NCBI GenBank assembly: GCA_021156345.1 | Contig: JAJNDJ010000027.1 | Span: 1-7,817 of the forward strand | From: Rubrobacteraceae bacterium | Lineage (GTDB): Bacteria; Actinomycetota; Rubrobacteria; Rubrobacterales; Rubrobacteraceae | Direction: 5' to 3' | DNA length: 7,817 bases | In this document: positions 6,822 through 7,817 of the stretch, in pieces | How positions within the stretch are numbered: position 1 is the stretch's first letter | How the letters are laid out: each line of letters opens with the position of its first letter | Notes under the pieces: generated by a model | What the model saw: only the letters and a program-made list of their open reading frames with translations | Told to the model about the DNA's origin: nothing | Database searches by the model: none | Position numbers and translations under genes: made by a program

Positions 6822-6832
6822 TCACTTAGTGA
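6822..6832. repeat. Short inverted repeat TCACT-T-AGTGA
   Basis: A perfect 5+1+5 palindrome, 34 bases upstream of the GTG of the anti-sigma-like gene, in the 148-base gap after the sigma gene. It could be an operator half-site pair, but it is short enough to be chance. Confidence 0.3.
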
Positions 6833-6854
6833 ATGCCTGCCGATGCACCCAAAA

Positions 6855-6870
6855 GTACACCAATCTGTAC
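6855..6870. repeat. Inverted repeat GTACA-N6-TGTAC
   Basis: A perfect 5-base inverted repeat with a 6-base spacer, giving a 16-base operator-like site in the middle of the gap between the sigma and anti-sigma-like genes. A possible binding site for a dimeric regulator; no regulator gene for it is identified. Confidence 0.3.
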
Positions 6871-6935
6871 CAAGACGAAAGGATCGTGTGTCGGTGCGAC
6901 CGATCGTGCCTTGGTTCTTGTCGGGCCATCCGCTG

Positions 6936-7505
6936 TTACTCACCCAGAACCTGCCTCAAACGCTTCAGGCAGCGAATCCGAGAGGGCCCCACGCTACCGA
7001 CGGCCATGCCAAGGCGGGCAGCGACTTCAGCGTAAGACGGCTGCTTCGGATCCAGGTAAAGGGCAGACAGGAGGTCCCGGCAAGGTTTGCCAACGAGGGA
7101 TAGACCATGGTCCAACCACTCGGTCAATTCCCAGCGCTCTATCTCCTCGGAACCGGTGTTCGTTAACATCAAGGTGCTCTCTCTCGAACTTCCGTACCAC
7201 CCAGCCTCCTCACGGCGCTTCCGGTCGAGCCGACGCCAGGTGTGACGGCGGGCTACGGTGGTCAGCCAAGCGCCCAGAGTGCTGTCCTCTGACAAAGTAT
7301 CCATGCTCTGAAACAAGATGGTGAAGGTGAGTTGCGTGATGTCGGCAGCGTCCTCCCTGGAGAGCCCGTATCTTCGCGGCACGGAGAACACAAGCCGCTC
7401 GTATCTCTCTAGCAAGTGTTGCCACGCGCCGAGATCGCCGTTGCGGCAGTCTAGAATGATGTCCCGGTCTAACCTGATCGCGACCTGTATGTTTTTCCGA
7501 GCCAG
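6936..7505 (-). CDS. ECF-type RNA polymerase sigma factor, proposed CTG start
   Basis: Sigma-70 family, extracytoplasmic-function type; it would bind core RNA polymerase and direct transcription from its own promoter class. With the proposed start it has 189 residues, the normal ECF length. The sigma-2 region spans about 24-100: LERYERLVFSVPRRYGLS, then DAADITQLTFTILF (region 2.2), then AWLTTVARRHTWRRLDRKRR (2.3-2.4). The sigma-4 region spans about 132-187, ending SYAEVAARLGMAVGSVGPSR and IRCLKRLRQVL, a helix-turn-helix of the GPTR/GPSR subtype. Start choice: the first canonical codon, TTG 7415, would cut off the conserved helix DRDIILDCRNGDLGAWQHL that precedes LERY in the family. Back to the in-frame TAG near the subtilase end there is no ATG, GTG or TTG. 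CTG at 7505 lies eight bases after a perfect GGAGGT and is the best fit. The gene starts 60 bases after the subtilase stop, so they are probably co-transcribed. Confidence 0.88.
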   Translation of the reverse strand: MARKNIQVAIRLDRDIILDCRNGDLGAWQHLLERYERLVFSVPRRYGLSREDAADITQLTFTILFQSMDTLSEDSTLGAWLTTVARRHTWRRLDRKRREEAGWYGSSRESTLMLTNTGSEEIERWELTEWLDHGLSLVGKPCRDLLSALYLDPKQPSYAEVAARLGMAVGSVGPSRIRCLKRLRQVLGE

Positions 7506-7513
7506 GACTGCAG

Positions 7514-7519
7514 ACCTCC
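7514..7519 (-). promoter_or_regulatory. Strong ribosome binding site before a CTG codon
   Basis: GGAGGT on the minus strand (within CGGGAGGT) lies eight bases before CTG 7505. No canonical start codon in any frame lies at a fitting distance downstream, so this site decides the unusual start proposed for the sigma factor. Confidence 0.65.
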
Positions 7520-7565
7520 CGGGTCGTACCTGCTCGCTGCGGAACTAACAGTACGGTACATGAAC

Positions 7566-7817
7566 CTAGGAGCAGGCGCCCGGGGAGAGGCTCGCCCCCA
7601 CGTCGGCGCGGCCTGCGCCCAACATGGCAGCGTAAATCGGGTCTGTCACGAGAAGTGGTCGGGCGCTGCAGCGTATCCTCTTTTCAACACTCGCGGCATC
7701 GACTGAGCCGTAGACCGCGTGGATGAGCGCCGCTTGTCCGGAAACGAAGGGCGTCGCCATGGAAGTGCCGCTCCAGTAGGCGTACTTGCTGACCGGGAAG
7801 GCGCTCCTGATGCCCTC
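7566..7817 (-). CDS. Subtilisin-like serine protease (S8 family), C-terminal part
   Basis: The last 83 residues of a subtilase whose N-terminus lies beyond the right edge; the frame is open to 7817. The catalytic serine motif GTSMATPFVSGQAAL is complete, with the nucleophile Ser encoded at 7761-7763. The usual following helix and the closing LGAGRADVGASL block are present, and the protein ends soon after at TAG 7566. The Asp and His of the triad, any signal peptide and any propeptide cannot be seen. There is no C-terminal membrane anchor or extra domain. It is the most upstream visible gene of a minus-strand set with the sigma factor, the anti-sigma-like protein and the CHAT protease. It may be a second protease in the same pathway or a regulated output of it. 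Confidence 0.9.
   Translation of the reverse strand, partial: EGIRSAFPVSKYAYWSGTSMATPFVSGQAALIHAVYGSVDAASVEKRIRCSARPLLVTDPIYAAMLGAGRADVGASLSPGACS

Overview
The window is a high-GC, mostly minus-strand stretch of bacterial chromosome. Several protein types recall Chloroflexota (Thermomicrobia-like) or actinobacterial genomes: the GPSRIRCL-type ECF sigma factor, the TPR-CHAT protein with a subtilase neighbour, the tandem cNMP-binding protein and the glyoxalase-like protein. That placement is an impression from protein style, not from a marker gene. No RNA genes, CRISPR arrays or intact mobile elements were seen.

Left part (1-3236), from left to right: a partial minus-strand protein with two cyclic-nucleotide-binding domains that runs off the left edge; the N-terminal lobe of an aminoglycoside-phosphotransferase-type kinase that has lost its catalytic half; an intact small VOC/glyoxalase-like protein on the plus strand; an intact DedA-family membrane protein on the minus strand; and the C-terminal third of an N-acyl-D-amino-acid deacylase on the plus strand. 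Two unrelated genes, each reduced to one end, flank two intact housekeeping-type genes, which suggests past deletion or rearrangement.

Right part (3272-7817): a compact minus-strand cassette read in the order subtilisin-like protease (C-terminus only, off the right edge), ECF sigma factor, a 209-residue protein resembling a zinc-less anti-sigma factor with a C-terminal beta domain, and a 960-residue TPR-CHAT protease. The last two genes are 3 bases apart. The sigma factor has a strong Shine-Dalgarno but no ATG/GTG/TTG at the right distance, and its conserved N-terminus lies upstream of any canonical start, so a CTG start is proposed.

The most interesting hypothesis is that this cassette is a CRISPR-independent relative or analogue of the Craspase output branch, in which a TPR-CHAT protease cleaves a sigma-factor inhibitor and frees an ECF sigma factor. 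Here the 209-residue protein would be the inhibitor and protease substrate, and the subtilase a second protease in the circuit. Domain content and gene order are seen in the sequence; the circuit is inference.
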